NCBI RefSeq assembly: GCF_006385135.1
Contig: NZ_CP041025.1
Span: 2,387,501-2,451,500 of the forward strand
DNA from: Paremcibacter congregatus
Lineage (GTDB): Bacteria > Pseudomonadota > Alphaproteobacteria > Sphingomonadales > Emcibacteraceae
DNA length: 64,000 nt
Direction: 5' to 3'
Within the stretch, counting starts at the first letter, position 1. Each line of letters opens with the position of its first letter. Under the pieces are notes generated by a model, which saw nothing but the letters and a program-made list of their open reading frames with translations, was not told the DNA's origin and ran no database searches. Shown here one piece after another: positions 9,357 to 19,722 of the stretch. The position numbers were made by a program, and so were the translations under genes.

Positions 9357-9375
9357 TTAGGCCTATAGCTGTTTT

Positions 9376-9618
9376 TTACACGATGGTGATCAAGCCAAAT
9401 TCCATGGCAGCCCAGAACGCGCCCCACAGAACAATGGTGATTCCCGTAGTGATCAGCATTTTCTTGCCAATTTGGGGCTTCACAGGTGATCCCGGCTCAA
9501 TCCCGGCCTCAAATTCGTCACCGCTTTCATGATGTCCTTTAACGCCCCACGGCAAAACCATGAAGAGAACCAGCCACCAGACCACCAGAAACACCACCAG
9601 ATGATTTGCTAATGTCAT
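9376..9618 (-). CDS. DUF1467 family protein
   Basis: A small membrane protein of 80 residues with two predicted helices (about 6-25 and 54-78), joined by a hydrophilic loop containing PWGVKGHHESGDEFEAGIEPGSP. The LPWGV motif after the first helix and the helix-loop-helix plan match DUF1467, an alphaproteobacterial family of unknown function. It starts three bases after the stop of the methylmalonyl-CoA epimerase gene, as is usual for the family, so the two are co-transcribed. It is the last gene of the run that starts at nuoA. Confidence 0.88.
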   Translation of the reverse strand: MTLANHLVVFLVVWWLVLFMVLPWGVKGHHESGDEFEAGIEPGSPVKPQIGKKMLITTGITIVLWGAFWAAMEFGLITIV

Positions 9619-9621
9619 TGT

Positions 9622-10029
9622 CTATACCTCTTCCAGTTCAACCAGTGTACCGCAAAAATCTTTCGGGTGCAAAAACAGGATCGGTTTGCCATGAGCCCCA
9701 ATCCGGGGTTCACCGGAACCAAGAATGCGCATGCCATCAGCGACAAGCTTGTCTTTCGCTGCATGGATATCCTCTACCTCATAACAAAGATGATGAATGC
9801 CCCCGGATGCATTCTTGTTAAGGAACCCCTGAATCGGAGAATTATCCCCCAATGGATAAAGCAATTCGATCTTGGTATTAGGCAGTTCGACAAAAACAGT
9901 AATCACACCATGATCCGGTTGCTCTACGGCTTCCGAAACAGTCGCGCCCAAGGTATCGCGATAAAGTGCGACCGCCGCATCCAGATCATTGACCGCAATG
10001 GCCACATGGTTCAGTTTTCCAATCATCAT
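9622..10029 (-). CDS. mce: Methylmalonyl-CoA epimerase
   Basis: A 135-residue vicinal-oxygen-chelate protein that interconverts (2S)- and (2R)-methylmalonyl-CoA in propionyl-CoA and odd-chain fatty acid breakdown. The metal ligands of the family are visible: His in LNHVAIAV near the start, His in GGIHHLCYEV and Glu in GTLVELEEV at the C-terminus. There are two adjacent ATG codons at 10029 and 10026, and an AAGGGA site precedes them. It sits 22 bp after rnj and 3 bp before DUF1467. Confidence 0.96.
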   Translation of the reverse strand: MMIGKLNHVAIAVNDLDAAVALYRDTLGATVSEAVEQPDHGVITVFVELPNTKIELLYPLGDNSPIQGFLNKNASGGIHHLCYEVEDIHAAKDKLVADGMRILGSGEPRIGAHGKPILFLHPKDFCGTLVELEEV

Positions 10030-10051
10030 TTAGTCCCTTGTTATTTGCAGG

Positions 10052-11716
10052 TTATATCCGGGTGACATTCACCGATGTCACGGGCCCGGTTTCCTTGTTG
10101 GTATAATATTTCGCCGCCTTGCGGGCTGCAACGCGCACGGCTTCTGAGATTTTGGTATCGTTCATTCGCTGTTTCCGGGTCAAGCCCCCTATCGCGGCAA
10201 GAGCCGCGTCGCGGATAACCTCGTCAAAAGGTTCCTGTCCGGCCGCGGGATTGCCAAGGTTGCTCACCTGTGGCGGGCTCAGGACATCCCCCGCGTCATC
10301 GACCACCAGCGACACCACCAGCGCCCCATTATACAGGATACGGCGGCGGGTAACGATGGCGTCATCCTCATCTGGAATCAGAAAATGCCCATCCAGGGCC
10401 AGTCGGCCGACATGAAACCGCTCTACAATTTCAACCGGGCCCGGCGCCAGCCTGATCAGGGTGCCGTTTGACGGAACGATGGTTTTGCCAATACCCTGTG
10501 CCCGACCAAATTCAGCCTGTCGTTGCATATGACGCAGCTCGCCATGCACCGGCACCAGAATTTCGGGCCTTGTCCATTCATACATCTGGGCCAATTCCTT
10601 TTGCCCCGGATGACCCGACACATGCACGAAAGCGTCTTTTTCCGTAATCACCTCGGCCCCCATGCCGATCAATGCATTATGCAGACGACCAATCAACGTC
10701 TCGTTCCCCGGAATGATCTTGGAAGAGAAAATCACCGTGTCGCCCCCGCTGATGGTCACATCCCGGTTATTGCCCTGGGTGATGCGCATCAGGGCGGCGC
10801 GCGCCTCTCCCTGACAGCCGGTGCAGATATACAGCACCCGGTCATTGGGCAGATACCCGGCGTCACTCTCATCAACGATATTGGGGAAATCTTTCAAATA
10901 GCCAGCTTCCCGCGCCGCCGCCACATTGCGTTTCAGGGACCGCCCGACCAGACAGACGTCGCGGCCATTGTCCCGCGCGGCCTGCGCCAGCGTATCGACC
11001 CGTGCGACATTGGACGAAAAGGTGGCGCAAAAAACCTTACCCTTCTTCGTTGCCAGAAGTTCCGTGATCGTCTGCCGCACCTTTTTCTCGGACCCGGAAG
11101 GCTCGACGTTAAATACGTTGGTCGAATCACACACCAGCGCCAGAACACCGTTATCACCGGCTTTACGGATTTTAGCTTCGTTGGTCTTATTACCCAGCAA
11201 CGGATTAGGGTCCAGTTTCCAGTCCCCCGTGTGAAAAACAGAGCCCAGCTTGGTTTTAATCACGACTGCATTGGGCTCCGGTATCGAATGCGTCAGCGAC
11301 AGGAAATCAACCGTGAAAGGCCCGACCTCGACACTACCCTCCAGCGGAACCTCGATCAACGGCACCTGATCAAGCAGCCCGGCTTCGGTCAGCTTTAGGC
11401 GGATCAGAATCATGGTGAAAGGCGTGGCATATACAGGACAACGGAACCGTTCCCACAAATGCGCCAAAGCGCCCACATGATCTTCGTGGGCATGGGTAAT
11501 GATCAATCCCGCCAGCTTGTCCCGGCGTTCTTCGATAAAGCTGGTGTTGGGCATGATCAGGTCAATACCCGGCAAGTATGTATCGGCAAATGAAATGCCG
11601 CAGTCCACCATCAGCCATTTCCCCTCGGTCTGATACAGATTGAGGTTCATGCCGATCTCCCCGGAACCGCCAAGCGGCAGGAAGTACAGGGCATCTTTAC
11701 TGTTTGATTTGGCCAT
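10052..11716 (-). CDS. rnj: Ribonuclease J
   Basis: A 554-residue metallo-beta-lactamase/beta-CASP ribonuclease with 5'-3' exonuclease and endonuclease activity, which in alphaproteobacteria matures rRNA and degrades mRNA. The zinc-binding HAHEDH motif is at residues 75-80. Further motifs are SLTHSIPEPNAV, FHTGDWKLD, the beta-CASP region (FCATFSSNVARV) and VHVSGHPGQKEL with VPVHGELRHM near residue 390. Length is normal for RNase J. It lies between coaX (18 bp) and mce (22 bp) in the same transcription unit. Confidence 0.96.
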   Translation of the reverse strand: MAKSNSKDALYFLPLGGSGEIGMNLNLYQTEGKWLMVDCGISFADTYLPGIDLIMPNTSFIEERRDKLAGLIITHAHEDHVGALAHLWERFRCPVYATPFTMILIRLKLTEAGLLDQVPLIEVPLEGSVEVGPFTVDFLSLTHSIPEPNAVVIKTKLGSVFHTGDWKLDPNPLLGNKTNEAKIRKAGDNGVLALVCDSTNVFNVEPSGSEKKVRQTITELLATKKGKVFCATFSSNVARVDTLAQAARDNGRDVCLVGRSLKRNVAAAREAGYLKDFPNIVDESDAGYLPNDRVLYICTGCQGEARAALMRITQGNNRDVTISGGDTVIFSSKIIPGNETLIGRLHNALIGMGAEVITEKDAFVHVSGHPGQKELAQMYEWTRPEILVPVHGELRHMQRQAEFGRAQGIGKTIVPSNGTLIRLAPGPVEIVERFHVGRLALDGHFLIPDEDDAIVTRRRILYNGALVVSLVVDDAGDVLSPPQVSNLGNPAAGQEPFDEVIRDAALAAIGGLTRKQRMNDTKISEAVRVAARKAAKYYTNKETGPVTSVNVTRI

Positions 11717-11734
11717 AAAGGTTATATGTTCCGT

Positions 11735-12517
11735 CTAACTGTTTCGGGTGTAAATTTCTGAAAGACCATACGTGGTCAGTTCTTGGTCAACGGCTTCCAT
11801 ATCGGGAATTTCATCGAAGAACAACGGTGCGAGACCGCCTGTGGCCAGGACTTTCATCTCTGCGCCCTTGTGGGTTTCGGCAAATTCCGCCTTGATCCGG
11901 CGCACAACCCCTTCCACCAGACCGACATAGCCCCAGAAAATGCCCGACTGGATCGCCGTAACCGTCCCGGTACCGATCACCTTTTCCGGCTTTTCGACCG
12001 CTACCCGTGGCAATTTCGCTGCCGCCATATGCAGGGCTTCCACCGACAGGTTAACCCCGGGTGAAATGATGCCCCCGCAATAGTCGCCATCCTCGTCAAT
12101 CACATCAAAGGTGGTCGCTGTGCCAAAATCAATAATGATCATCGGCCCGCCGTATTTGATATGGGCGGCAACGCCATTGACCAGCCGGTCGGCGCCCACC
12201 TCTTTCGGGTTGTCGAGCTTGATTTTTATCCCCAGATCAACATTGTCTTCGCCCACCACCAACGCCGTGCAGTTGAAATACCGCCGACATAGCAATTGCA
12301 GGGGAAACAGGGCCTGGGGCACCACGGTGGCGATGATCGCCCCACTGATTCCATCCGGGGAAATATTCTCAAGTTTCATCAGTTGGGTCAACCAGACCAT
12401 ATATTCATCGGCCGTCCGGCTCGACGAACTTGAAATTCGCCATTTATGACGCAACTCATTCCCGTCATGCAGCGCAAAAACGATATTGGTATTCCCCGCA
12501 TCTATCGCAAGAAGCAT
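11735..12517 (-). CDS. coaX: Type III pantothenate kinase
   Basis: A 260-residue CoaX, which catalyses the ATP-dependent first step of coenzyme A synthesis in bacteria with the type III enzyme. It shows the ASKHA phosphate-binding motif MLLAIDAGNTNIVFAL at the N-terminus, the pantothenate site motif GADRLVNGVAA, DFGTATTFDV and GGIISPGVNLSVEAL. The C-terminal ATGGLAPLF is also typical. The order birA-coaX-rnj after nuoN is a conserved alphaproteobacterial arrangement. Gaps are 33 bp to birA and 18 bp to rnj. Confidence 0.97.
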   Translation of the reverse strand: MLLAIDAGNTNIVFALHDGNELRHKWRISSSSSRTADEYMVWLTQLMKLENISPDGISGAIIATVVPQALFPLQLLCRRYFNCTALVVGEDNVDLGIKIKLDNPKEVGADRLVNGVAAHIKYGGPMIIIDFGTATTFDVIDEDGDYCGGIISPGVNLSVEALHMAAAKLPRVAVEKPEKVIGTGTVTAIQSGIFWGYVGLVEGVVRRIKAEFAETHKGAEMKVLATGGLAPLFFDEIPDMEAVDQELTTYGLSEIYTRNS

Positions 12518-12550
12518 AATCAGTCCTTAGGGTTAGCACAATTCATGGAA

Positions 12551-13309
12551 TCAGTTAAAGAAAACGTCTCCCGCTGTAATATGTCGCCTTTCGCCTGCGA
12601 CTTCAAGAATAAGTGCACCTGTTTCATCAAGATCGACAAAGCGCCCCTGAAGCGCTTCATTTGGCAAGCGGACAGTAATTTCCTGTCCGATGCCCTGGGC
12701 AACTGCTTTCCATGCCTTGCGGATCGGGGCAAAGCCGTGTTTTTTCCACTGGCACAGCCAATGGTCCATCGACGGCGCCAGGCGCGCCATCACCCGCGCT
12801 GGCGTTTCATCAACAGCGCCTTCCTGTTCAAGACAAGTCGTGGGATACAACACTTCTGTCGGGCAATGCCTGATATTGACCCCGATGCCGATCACCACAT
12901 GGGACGGCGCATTCCCGCCCTGCCCGGTCGTTTCCAGAAGAATTCCGGAGATTTTACGCCCCCCCACCAGAACATCATTTGGCCATTTGCAGGTGACCTG
13001 ATCAACGGACTGAAGAATATCCGCCATCGCATCCCGAACCGCCAACGCCGCGACAAAGGACAGCTGAGAAGCCGTTGCAAGGTCACAGTCAATCCTGTAG
13101 AGAAGTGATGTGAACAGGTTGCCGCTTTCCGATATCCAGGTGCGGCCCCGTCGCCCCTTGCCCGCCGTTTGCCGTTCGCTCACCACCCATAGATTTCCCG
13201 CATGTCCCGCCTCAGCGCATCGCACACACTCAAGATTGGTGCTGTCCAGAACGTCAAATGCCCGAAGGTCGAAACCTTCGGGCATCGGAAAGTTTTTCTC
13301 AAACGCCAT
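12551..13309 (-). CDS. birA: Biotin--[acetyl-CoA-carboxylase] ligase (class I)
   Basis: A 252-residue biotin protein ligase. It contains the biotinyl-AMP loop GRRGRTW (about residues 52-58), the biotin/ATP site KWPNDVLVGGRKISGILLE and the short C-terminal domain starting near QEITVRLPNEAL. There is no N-terminal helix-turn-helix domain, so it is a class I enzyme and cannot be a direct DNA-binding repressor like E. coli BirA. It starts 3 bp after nuoN, so it is made from the complex I transcript. Its likely substrates are the biotin carriers of acetyl-CoA and propionyl-CoA carboxylases, which fits mce three genes on. Confidence 0.96.
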   Translation of the reverse strand: MAFEKNFPMPEGFDLRAFDVLDSTNLECVRCAEAGHAGNLWVVSERQTAGKGRRGRTWISESGNLFTSLLYRIDCDLATASQLSFVAALAVRDAMADILQSVDQVTCKWPNDVLVGGRKISGILLETTGQGGNAPSHVVIGIGVNIRHCPTEVLYPTTCLEQEGAVDETPARVMARLAPSMDHWLCQWKKHGFAPIRKAWKAVAQGIGQEITVRLPNEALQGRFVDLDETGALILEVAGERRHITAGDVFFN

Positions 13310-13312
13310 GAA

Positions 13313-14803
13313 TTAGGAAATCAGGGCCGCAGCCGCCATTCTGGCATACTCCAGAACAGGGCCGTTGACCTGAGGCAACAGAAACAGGATCAGCAAAGTC
13401 GCCGACAAGGCCATGATCGTCGAGATATTTTTTGATTTCTGCGGCACAAATTCATCGGCCGGCGCATCAAAAAACATAACCTTCACCACCCTCAGGTAAT
13501 AATAGGCCCCGATCACGCTGGCGATCACACCGATAACCGCCAGAATAATCAAGCTGTAATTTGTCGCCATCGGATCGGCAACCGCCGTCGCAACAACTGC
13601 TTTGAAGACATACCACTTGCCCAGGAAGCCTGCCAGAGGGGGAATCCCCGCCAAAGACAACATCATGATCCCGAGACCCGCGGCCATCGCCGGACGGCTT
13701 TTCACCAGCCCGGACAGGTCGGTGATATCCTCCACCATACCGTTTTTGCGGCGCATGGACAGAATACAGGCAAAGGTGCCGACATTCATCACCAGATAAA
13801 TCGCCATGTAAATCACCAGACCGCGCAAGCCTTCCTGACTGCCGGCGGCAAGACCAACAAGCGCAAACCCCACATGACCGATGGAACTATAGGCCATCAG
13901 ACGTTTGATGTTGGTCTGCACCACAGCCGCAACGGAGCCCAGCACCATCGAGGCCAGCGACATAAAGATAATCACCTGGCTCCAGGAAGACGCCATATCA
14001 CCGAATGGCACATAGAGCACCCGCACCAGAAGCGCCAGAGCCGCCACTTTAGGGGCAACCGCGAAGAAGGCTGTCACCGGTGTTGGCGCGCCTTCATATA
14101 CATCCGGTGTCCACATATGAAACGGAACCGCAGAAATCTTGAATGCCAGACCGGACAGGATCAGCACCATACCGACGATCGCGCCGATATTGGCCCCGTG
14201 ATCACCGGCATGAGACAAGGTTTCCGCCAGAACGGAGAAATTCGTACTGCCAAGGAAACCATACACCAGAGAACTGCCGAACAGCAGCATACCGGATGAC
14301 AAGGCGCCAAGAACGAAATACTTCAGACCGGCTTCCGTCGACCGTTCACTTGTTCGACGAATAGAGGCCAGGACATAGAGGCTCAAAGATTGCAGCTCCA
14401 GCCCCATATACAGGGACATCAGGTCATTGGCGGATACCATCACCATCATGCCGAGGGTCGCCAGAACCATCAGAACCGGATACTCGAAACGTTCTTCCTG
14501 CTCGTCCTTGAAATACTGTAGCGACATGATCACCGCCAGAGCCGAAGCCACCAGCACCAGAAGTTTCATGAAAGAGGTGAAGCGGTCCGCAACGAACATA
14601 TCACCGAAAGTGAAAACGGCCGTGTCATTCCAGGTTACCGTAATGAACAGCGTGACAATCATCAGGCCTGCTGACAAAAGCGACACCAGAGACGTGGAAC
14701 TGTTGCCCCGGAACACCCCGAGCATCAAAAGCGCCATAGCGCCAACCGCCATCAACAGTTCGCCGTAAGCCGGTACAAGATCAGGAAGCATTGTTTCAGT
14801 CAT
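13313..14803 (-). CDS. nuoN: NADH-quinone oxidoreductase subunit N
   Basis: An antiporter-like membrane subunit of complex I, 496 residues with about 14 predicted helices. It has the conserved features of the proton-channel family: a glutamate in [13 protein letters not shown], a lysine in [20 protein letters not shown] and a lysine in [15 protein letters not shown]. It is the last nuo gene, 11 bp after nuoM and 3 bp before birA. Length is normal. It lies in the membrane arm and contributes one proton pathway. Confidence 0.98.
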   Translation of the reverse strand: MTETMLPDLVPAYGELLMAVGAMALLMLGVFRGNSSTSLVSLLSAGLMIVTLFITVTWNDTAVFTFGDMFVADRFTSFMKLLVLVASALAVIMSLQYFKDEQEERFEYPVLMVLATLGMMVMVSANDLMSLYMGLELQSLSLYVLASIRRTSERSTEAGLKYFVLGALSSGMLLFGSSLVYGFLGSTNFSVLAETLSHAGDHGANIGAIVGMVLILSGLAFKISAVPFHMWTPDVYEGAPTPVTAFFAVAPKVAALALLVRVLYVPFGDMASSWSQVIIFMSLASMVLGSVAAVVQTNIKRLMAYSSIGHVGFALVGLAAGSQEGLRGLVIYMAIYLVMNVGTFACILSMRRKNGMVEDITDLSGLVKSRPAMAAGLGIMMLSLAGIPPLAGFLGKWYVFKAVVATAVADPMATNYSLIILAVIGVIASVIGAYYYLRVVKVMFFDAPADEFVPQKSKNISTIMALSATLLILFLLPQVNGPVLEYARMAAAALIS

Positions 14804-14814
14804 TTCTATTCTCC

Positions 14815-16314
14815 CTAATGCGCAACGGTTTGAGCAACCGCCGACAGGGCTGCTTGATGATTAGTGATAAGATTTTCAACAGATACATGCATGAATTCCA
14901 TAAAGGTTGCCGGATAAATCCCCATCCACAAGGTGAAGATCACCAGAGGCGCAAAAATCAGAATCTCTCTTCTGTCCATATCCATCATGGCTTTCAGGTC
15001 TTCCTTGACCAACTCGCCAAACACCACCTTGCGATAGAGCCACAGCATATATGCCGCGCCAAGAATAAGACCGGTCGCCGCGAAGAAGGCTGTCCAGACA
15101 CTGACCTTGAACAGACCGATCAGGACCAGGATCTCGCCAACGAAGTTACCGGTGCCCGGCAGGCCGACAGAAGCCATGGTGAAGAACATGAACGTCAGGG
15201 CGTATTTCGGCATGATGTTGACCAGGCCGCCATAGCGGGAAATTTCCCGGGTATGCAGGCGATCATAGATCACGCCGACACAAAGGAACAAGGCGCTGGC
15301 GACAAAACCATGGGCCAGCATGACCATAATCGCGCCTTCAATCCCCTGAGAGTTGAAGGTGAATATGCCGAGCGTGACGAAACCCATATGCGCGACAGAG
15401 GAATAAGCAATCAGCTTTTTCATGTCCTGCTGCATCAGGGCCACCAGCGATGTATAAATGATGGCGATCACGGACAGGGTATAAATCAACCAGGCCAGTT
15501 CCACAGACGCATGCGGGAACATCGGCAGGGAGAACCTCAGAAAGCCGTAGCCGCCCATTTTCAGCAAGATCCCCGCCAGAATGACCGAACCCGCCGTTGG
15601 CGCCTGCACGTGGGCGTCCGGCAGCCAGGTATGCACCGGCCACATCGGCATCTTCACCGCGAAAGAGGCGAAGAAAGCCAGAAACAGCCAGGTCTGGGCG
15701 TTAACATCAAAACCGTGAGCCATCAGCGTAGGTATATCCGTAGTCCCCGCCTGGAAATACATATACAGCATCGCCAGCAGCATGAAGACCGAACCAAGCA
15801 GAGTATAGAGGAACAGCTTGTAAGAAGCGTACACCCGGTTCTTGCCACCCCATATCCCGATGATCAGGAACATCGGGATCAGGCCGCCTTCAAAGAACAT
15901 ATAGAACAGCACGATATCAAGAGCACAGAACACCCCGATCATCAATGTTTCCAGGATCAGAAAGGCAATAAGATATTCCTTCACCCGGTCCTTGATCACG
16001 TCCCATCCAGTCAAAATAACAATCGGCATGATAAAGGTGGTCAGCATCACGAACAAGATCGAGATACCGTCAACGCCCATATGATAGTTGATGTTATCGC
16101 CTAACCAGGCCGTTTTTTCGACGAACTGGAAATCAGCCGTGGTTTTGTCAAAAGTAAACCACAGGATCAGAGAGGCAATGAAGGTGAATATCGTTACCCA
16201 CAAGGCCGCGTTCTTCGCATTGCGTTCGGCGTTTTCGCCTTTGGTCAGCAAAATGAACACCACCCCCAGCAACGGCAGGAAAGTAATAATCGAAAGAATT
16301 GGGAAGTTTTCCAT
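14815..16314 (-). CDS. nuoM: NADH-quinone oxidoreductase subunit M
   Basis: A 499-residue antiporter-like subunit of complex I with about 14 helices. Recognisable segments are [21 protein letters not shown] with its conserved channel Glu, [23 protein letters not shown] and [19 protein letters not shown]. Its ATG shares the final A of the nuoL TAA (TAATG), which suggests translational coupling. Residue content and length agree with NuoM; the similar NuoL is longer because of its C-terminal amphipathic arm. Confidence 0.98.
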   Translation of the reverse strand: MENFPILSIITFLPLLGVVFILLTKGENAERNAKNAALWVTIFTFIASLILWFTFDKTTADFQFVEKTAWLGDNINYHMGVDGISILFVMLTTFIMPIVILTGWDVIKDRVKEYLIAFLILETLMIGVFCALDIVLFYMFFEGGLIPMFLIIGIWGGKNRVYASYKLFLYTLLGSVFMLLAMLYMYFQAGTTDIPTLMAHGFDVNAQTWLFLAFFASFAVKMPMWPVHTWLPDAHVQAPTAGSVILAGILLKMGGYGFLRFSLPMFPHASVELAWLIYTLSVIAIIYTSLVALMQQDMKKLIAYSSVAHMGFVTLGIFTFNSQGIEGAIMVMLAHGFVASALFLCVGVIYDRLHTREISRYGGLVNIMPKYALTFMFFTMASVGLPGTGNFVGEILVLIGLFKVSVWTAFFAATGLILGAAYMLWLYRKVVFGELVKEDLKAMMDMDRREILIFAPLVIFTLWMGIYPATFMEFMHVSVENLITNHQAALSAVAQTVAH

Positions 16315-18245
16315 TAGCTTGCCCCTCCAATAAACCAGGTCACGAAGGCGGCAACGCCCATTAACATTGCGAAGGCATAGTGATACACATAACCGCTCTG
16401 CAACGCTTTAAACCGTCGGGCCAGGGTCATGACACTGGCCGCGGCCCCATCCGGCCCAAAGCGATCGATGACATTCTCGTCCCCCTTCTTCCACAGGAAG
16501 ACACCAATTTTTTTCGCCGGTTCAACAAACAGGAAGTCATAGATTTCGTCAATATACCACTTGTTGTAAAACAGGTTATAGAGGTAGCGGAAACTGCCGG
16601 CAAAAGCCGCCGGTGTTTCCGGTTTCCAGATGTAAGCGTAAATCGCCCCCAGGAAGCCCAGAACCATAACAACGAATGGTGCGGCGACAACCCAGCCCGG
16701 CACATGATGCGCGGCTTCCATAACATTTGCGGCAGCATCTTTCAGGAACAGGGCCTGACCCCAGAAGTCCTCGTAATGATGGCCAACAAAGTTTTCCTTG
16801 AAAACAAAACCGGCCGCCAGAGCGCCCGCCGCCAGAACATACAACGGCACCAGCATCCAGTTGGTGCTTTCATGCACATGGTCCTGAACCGACTGGGACG
16901 CGCGGGATTTGCCAAAGAAGGTCATAAACACCAGACGCCAGCTATAGAAGGACGTCAGCAAAGCTGCGAAGACCCCCATGAAGAAAGCATAATCCGACCA
17001 CGGGTTATTCGCGGCAAAGGCGGATTCGATGATCATATCCTTGGAATAGAAGCCAGCGAGAAACGGAAATCCGGTCAAGGCCAACGTTCCGATGGTCATC
17101 ATCGCAAAAGTAATCGGAATTTTATTCCACAGACCACCCATCTTGCGCATATCCTGCTCATCGCTCATGGCATGGATCACTGAACCGGACCCTAAGAACA
17201 ACAAGGCTTTAAAGAAAGCATGGGTGAAGAGATGGAAGATCGCCGCCCCGTAAGCCGACACCCCGAGTGCAAAGAACATATACCCCAGCTGCGAGCAGGT
17301 GGAATAGGCAATCACGCGTTTGATGTCATTCTGGGTCGTGCCAATCGTCGCCGCAAAGATAGCCGTCGATGCGCCAACCAGTGTCACGAACGCCAGCGCG
17401 TCAGGTGAAAATTCGAAAATTGGCGAACAACGCGCCACCATAAAGACACCAGCCGTCACCATGGTCGCGGCATGGATCAACGCCGACACTGGGGTCGGGC
17501 CTTCCATCGCGTCCGGCAACCAGGTATGCAAGCCGAGCTGAGCCGACTTCCCCATGGCGCCGATAAACAGCAGGATACACATGGTCGTGATCAGGTCGAG
17601 TTCCATCCACAGGAAGTGAATTTGCTGCCCCTGCAATTCCGGGATCTTGGCAAAGACGGTTTCAAAGTCAACCGACCCAGTTGCCATAAAGACCAGAAGA
17701 ATACCGAGTGCGAAACCAAAGTCGCCCACCCGGTTAACCAGGAACGCCTTGATGGCGGCGGCACAGGCGGACGGCTTCTTGTACCAGAAACCGATCAGCA
17801 AATATGAAGCAAGTCCAACGCCTTCCCATCCGAAGAACATCTGAACGAAGTTATCTGCGGTCACCAGCATCAGCATGGCGAAGGTGAACAGGCTCAGATA
17901 CGCCATAAAACGCGGTTTGTGCGGATCGTGGCTCATATAGCCGACGGAATAGATATGCACAAGACAGGAAACCGTATTGACCACCACCAGCATCACCGCC
18001 GTCAGGGTGTCAACCTTGAACGCCCAGTTAAAGCTCAAATCACCGGAGGTCACCCAGTTCATCACGGTGACATGCTCAACAGTATGACCAAGTCCAATCT
18101 GGAAAAACGCCACCCATGACAGGATCGCTGACAGGATCAACGCCCCGCAGGTTATGGCTTGCGCCCCCTTGTCCCCGAGCTTACGACCAAACAGACCCGC
18201 AATAATGGCAGCAAGAAGCGGTCCGAAAACAATTATCTGATACAT
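16314..18245 (-). CDS. nuoL: NADH-quinone oxidoreductase subunit L
   Basis: The distal antiporter-like membrane subunit of complex I, 643 residues. It carries [39 protein letters not shown] and [19 protein letters not shown]. The C-terminal quarter holds the lateral helix and final anchor that span the membrane arm. I start it at the ATG at 18245; an in-frame TTG one codon upstream is less likely because AAGGA in the end of nuoK is correctly placed for the ATG. It overlaps nuoM by one base. Confidence 0.98.
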   Translation of the reverse strand: MYQIIVFGPLLAAIIAGLFGRKLGDKGAQAITCGALILSAILSWVAFFQIGLGHTVEHVTVMNWVTSGDLSFNWAFKVDTLTAVMLVVVNTVSCLVHIYSVGYMSHDPHKPRFMAYLSLFTFAMLMLVTADNFVQMFFGWEGVGLASYLLIGFWYKKPSACAAAIKAFLVNRVGDFGFALGILLVFMATGSVDFETVFAKIPELQGQQIHFLWMELDLITTMCILLFIGAMGKSAQLGLHTWLPDAMEGPTPVSALIHAATMVTAGVFMVARCSPIFEFSPDALAFVTLVGASTAIFAATIGTTQNDIKRVIAYSTCSQLGYMFFALGVSAYGAAIFHLFTHAFFKALLFLGSGSVIHAMSDEQDMRKMGGLWNKIPITFAMMTIGTLALTGFPFLAGFYSKDMIIESAFAANNPWSDYAFFMGVFAALLTSFYSWRLVFMTFFGKSRASQSVQDHVHESTNWMLVPLYVLAAGALAAGFVFKENFVGHHYEDFWGQALFLKDAAANVMEAAHHVPGWVVAAPFVVMVLGFLGAIYAYIWKPETPAAFAGSFRYLYNLFYNKWYIDEIYDFLFVEPAKKIGVFLWKKGDENVIDRFGPDGAAASVMTLARRFKALQSGYVYHYAFAMLMGVAAFVTWFIGGAS

Positions 18246-18252
18246 CAAACTC

Positions 18253-18561
18253 TTATCCTTTCATCAGATTAATGTCTTCAACCGCGATGGTGCCACGGTT
18301 GCGGAAATAGATCACGAGAATAGCAAGGCCAATCGCGGCCTCCCCCGCGGCGACGGTCAGGATGAACATCGTGAACACCTGGCCCACCATATCCTGCAGA
18401 TAAGCCGAGAAGGCCACAAAGTTGATATTGACCGCCAGCAGAATAAGTTCCACCGACATCAAAATAATGATCACATTCTTTCGGTTGAGAAAGATGCCGA
18501 AGATGCCAATGGTAAACAACATGGCCGCAACGGTCAGATAATGAGCAAGTCCGATTTCCAT
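18253..18561 (-). CDS. nuoK: NADH-quinone oxidoreductase subunit K
   Basis: A 102-residue subunit with three transmembrane helices, homologous to MrpC and mitochondrial ND4L. Two conserved membrane glutamates involved in proton translocation are visible, one in [19 protein letters not shown] and one in [14 protein letters not shown]. It opens [20 protein letters not shown] and ends VEDINLMKG, both typical. It lies 27 bp after nuoJ and 7 bp before nuoL. Confidence 0.98.
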   Translation of the reverse strand: MEIGLAHYLTVAAMLFTIGIFGIFLNRKNVIIILMSVELILLAVNINFVAFSAYLQDMVGQVFTMFILTVAAGEAAIGLAILVIYFRNRGTIAVEDINLMKG

Positions 18562-18588
18562 TTCTTTTTCCTACCTAAACTTTGGGCC

Positions 18589-19200
18589 TTAAACGCCTTG
18601 GCCAGGCTTAACTTTAACAACTTCATAGGCATCACCGCGACGCCGCATGACCTGCTTGTTGATATTCTGTTTCTTGACGCCCGGACGCTTGCGGTGGGTC
18701 AGCACAATCGCGCCGATCATCGCCACCAGCAGGATCATGCCGGCCATCTGAAACAGGAAGATATATTTCGTGTAGAGCAAACTGCCGAGCGCCTCTGTAT
18801 TGGACATCTCGTTCAAAGCAGGAATAGCTGTCGCCGGGTCAGTGACCACATGGTCCACCAGTCCCCAGCTCATACCAACCAGCGCCAGTTCCGCCAGCAA
18901 GATCACCCCGATCAGACCGCCAATCGGCAGATATTTCTGAAACCCTTTACGCAGTTCGCTGTAATCAATATCGAGCATCATCACTACGAACAGGAACAAT
19001 ACGGCGACCGCACCGACATACACAATCACCAGGATCATGGCGACGAATTCCGCCCCCAACAGAACAAATAGTCCGGCAGCGTTAAAGAAAGCCAAAATCA
19101 GATACAACACCGAATGCACCGGGTTGCGGCTTGATACCACCATCATCCCGGAAAAAACCGTGACAGTGGCGAATAGATAAAAGCACAATGTAAAAATCAT
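18589..19200 (-). CDS. nuoJ: NADH-quinone oxidoreductase subunit J
   Basis: A 203-residue membrane subunit of complex I equivalent to ND6, with five predicted helices. The hallmark segment PVHSVLYLILAFFNAAGLFV and the pi-bulge region VYVGAVAVLFLFVVMMLDID are present. A basic hydrophilic tail (about residues 165-203, RKRPGVKKQNINKQVMRRRG) follows the last helix, a little longer than in many homologues. It lies 11 bp after nuoI and 27 bp before nuoK. Confidence 0.98.
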   Translation of the reverse strand: MIFTLCFYLFATVTVFSGMMVVSSRNPVHSVLYLILAFFNAAGLFVLLGAEFVAMILVIVYVGAVAVLFLFVVMMLDIDYSELRKGFQKYLPIGGLIGVILLAELALVGMSWGLVDHVVTDPATAIPALNEMSNTEALGSLLYTKYIFLFQMAGMILLVAMIGAIVLTHRKRPGVKKQNINKQVMRRRGDAYEVVKVKPGQGV

Positions 19201-19211
19201 ATTATCTCATC

Positions 19212-19700
19212 CTACCTGTATGGTGCGTCAAGTTTGATGTTGGTGGCAATTTCCTGTTCCCACATGTCACCGTTCTTCAACAGCTTTTCTTTATTGTAGA
19301 AAAGCTCTTCACGGGTTTCTGTGGCGAATTCGAAATTCGGCCCCTCAACAATGGCTTCCACCGGACAGGCTTCCTGACAATAACCGCAGTAGATACATTT
19401 GGTCATGTCAATGTCGTAGCGGGTCGTGCGCCGCGTGCCGTCATCGGCGACGGCCGCCTCGATCACGATCGCCTGCGCCGGACAGATGGCCTCGCACAGC
19501 TTACAGGCGATACAGCGTTCTTCACCGTTTTCATAACGGCGGAGCGCATGTTCGCCGCGGAAGCGCGGGCTCAAGGGTCCTTTTTCGTAAGGATAGTTGA
19601 TGGTGGCTTTCTTGCGGAACATATAGCGGAATGTCAGCCACATGGCTTTGACAAATTCGCTCAGCAAGAAGGTCCGTGCTGCGTGTTTGAGAAGAGTCAT
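19212..19700 (-). CDS. nuoI: NADH-quinone oxidoreductase subunit I
   Basis: A 162-residue peripheral subunit with two 4Fe-4S ferredoxin motifs: [12 protein letters not shown] and [12 protein letters not shown]. These bind clusters N6a and N6b, which pass electrons towards NuoB. An amphipathic N-terminal region ([21 protein letters not shown]) anchors it to the membrane arm. The length and the C-terminus KLDAPYR match alphaproteobacterial and mitochondrial TYKY homologues. It starts 22 bp after the stop of nuoH. Confidence 0.98.
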   Translation of the reverse strand: MTLLKHAARTFLLSEFVKAMWLTFRYMFRKKATINYPYEKGPLSPRFRGEHALRRYENGEERCIACKLCEAICPAQAIVIEAAVADDGTRRTTRYDIDMTKCIYCGYCQEACPVEAIVEGPNFEFATETREELFYNKEKLLKNGDMWEQEIATNIKLDAPYR

Positions 19701-19722
19701 ATCTATATCCGTCTCTTTTCCG

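Larger units (their letters stand above)
8972..9375. other. AT-rich intergenic region, no gene seen
   Basis: About 400 bp between DUF1467 and the exported hypothetical. It holds the 3' hairpin and terminator of the DUF1467 operon (listed separately) and presumably the promoter of the hypothetical gene. The stretch 9180-9260 is almost pure A/T. Short open frames here have no ribosome binding sites or protein-like composition. Confidence 0.6.

Noticed and set aside
14791-16104. Plus-strand 437-codon frame antisense to nuoM
   Set aside because: A shadow of the nuoM reading frame, very rich in His, Gln and Arg, with no protein-like pattern.
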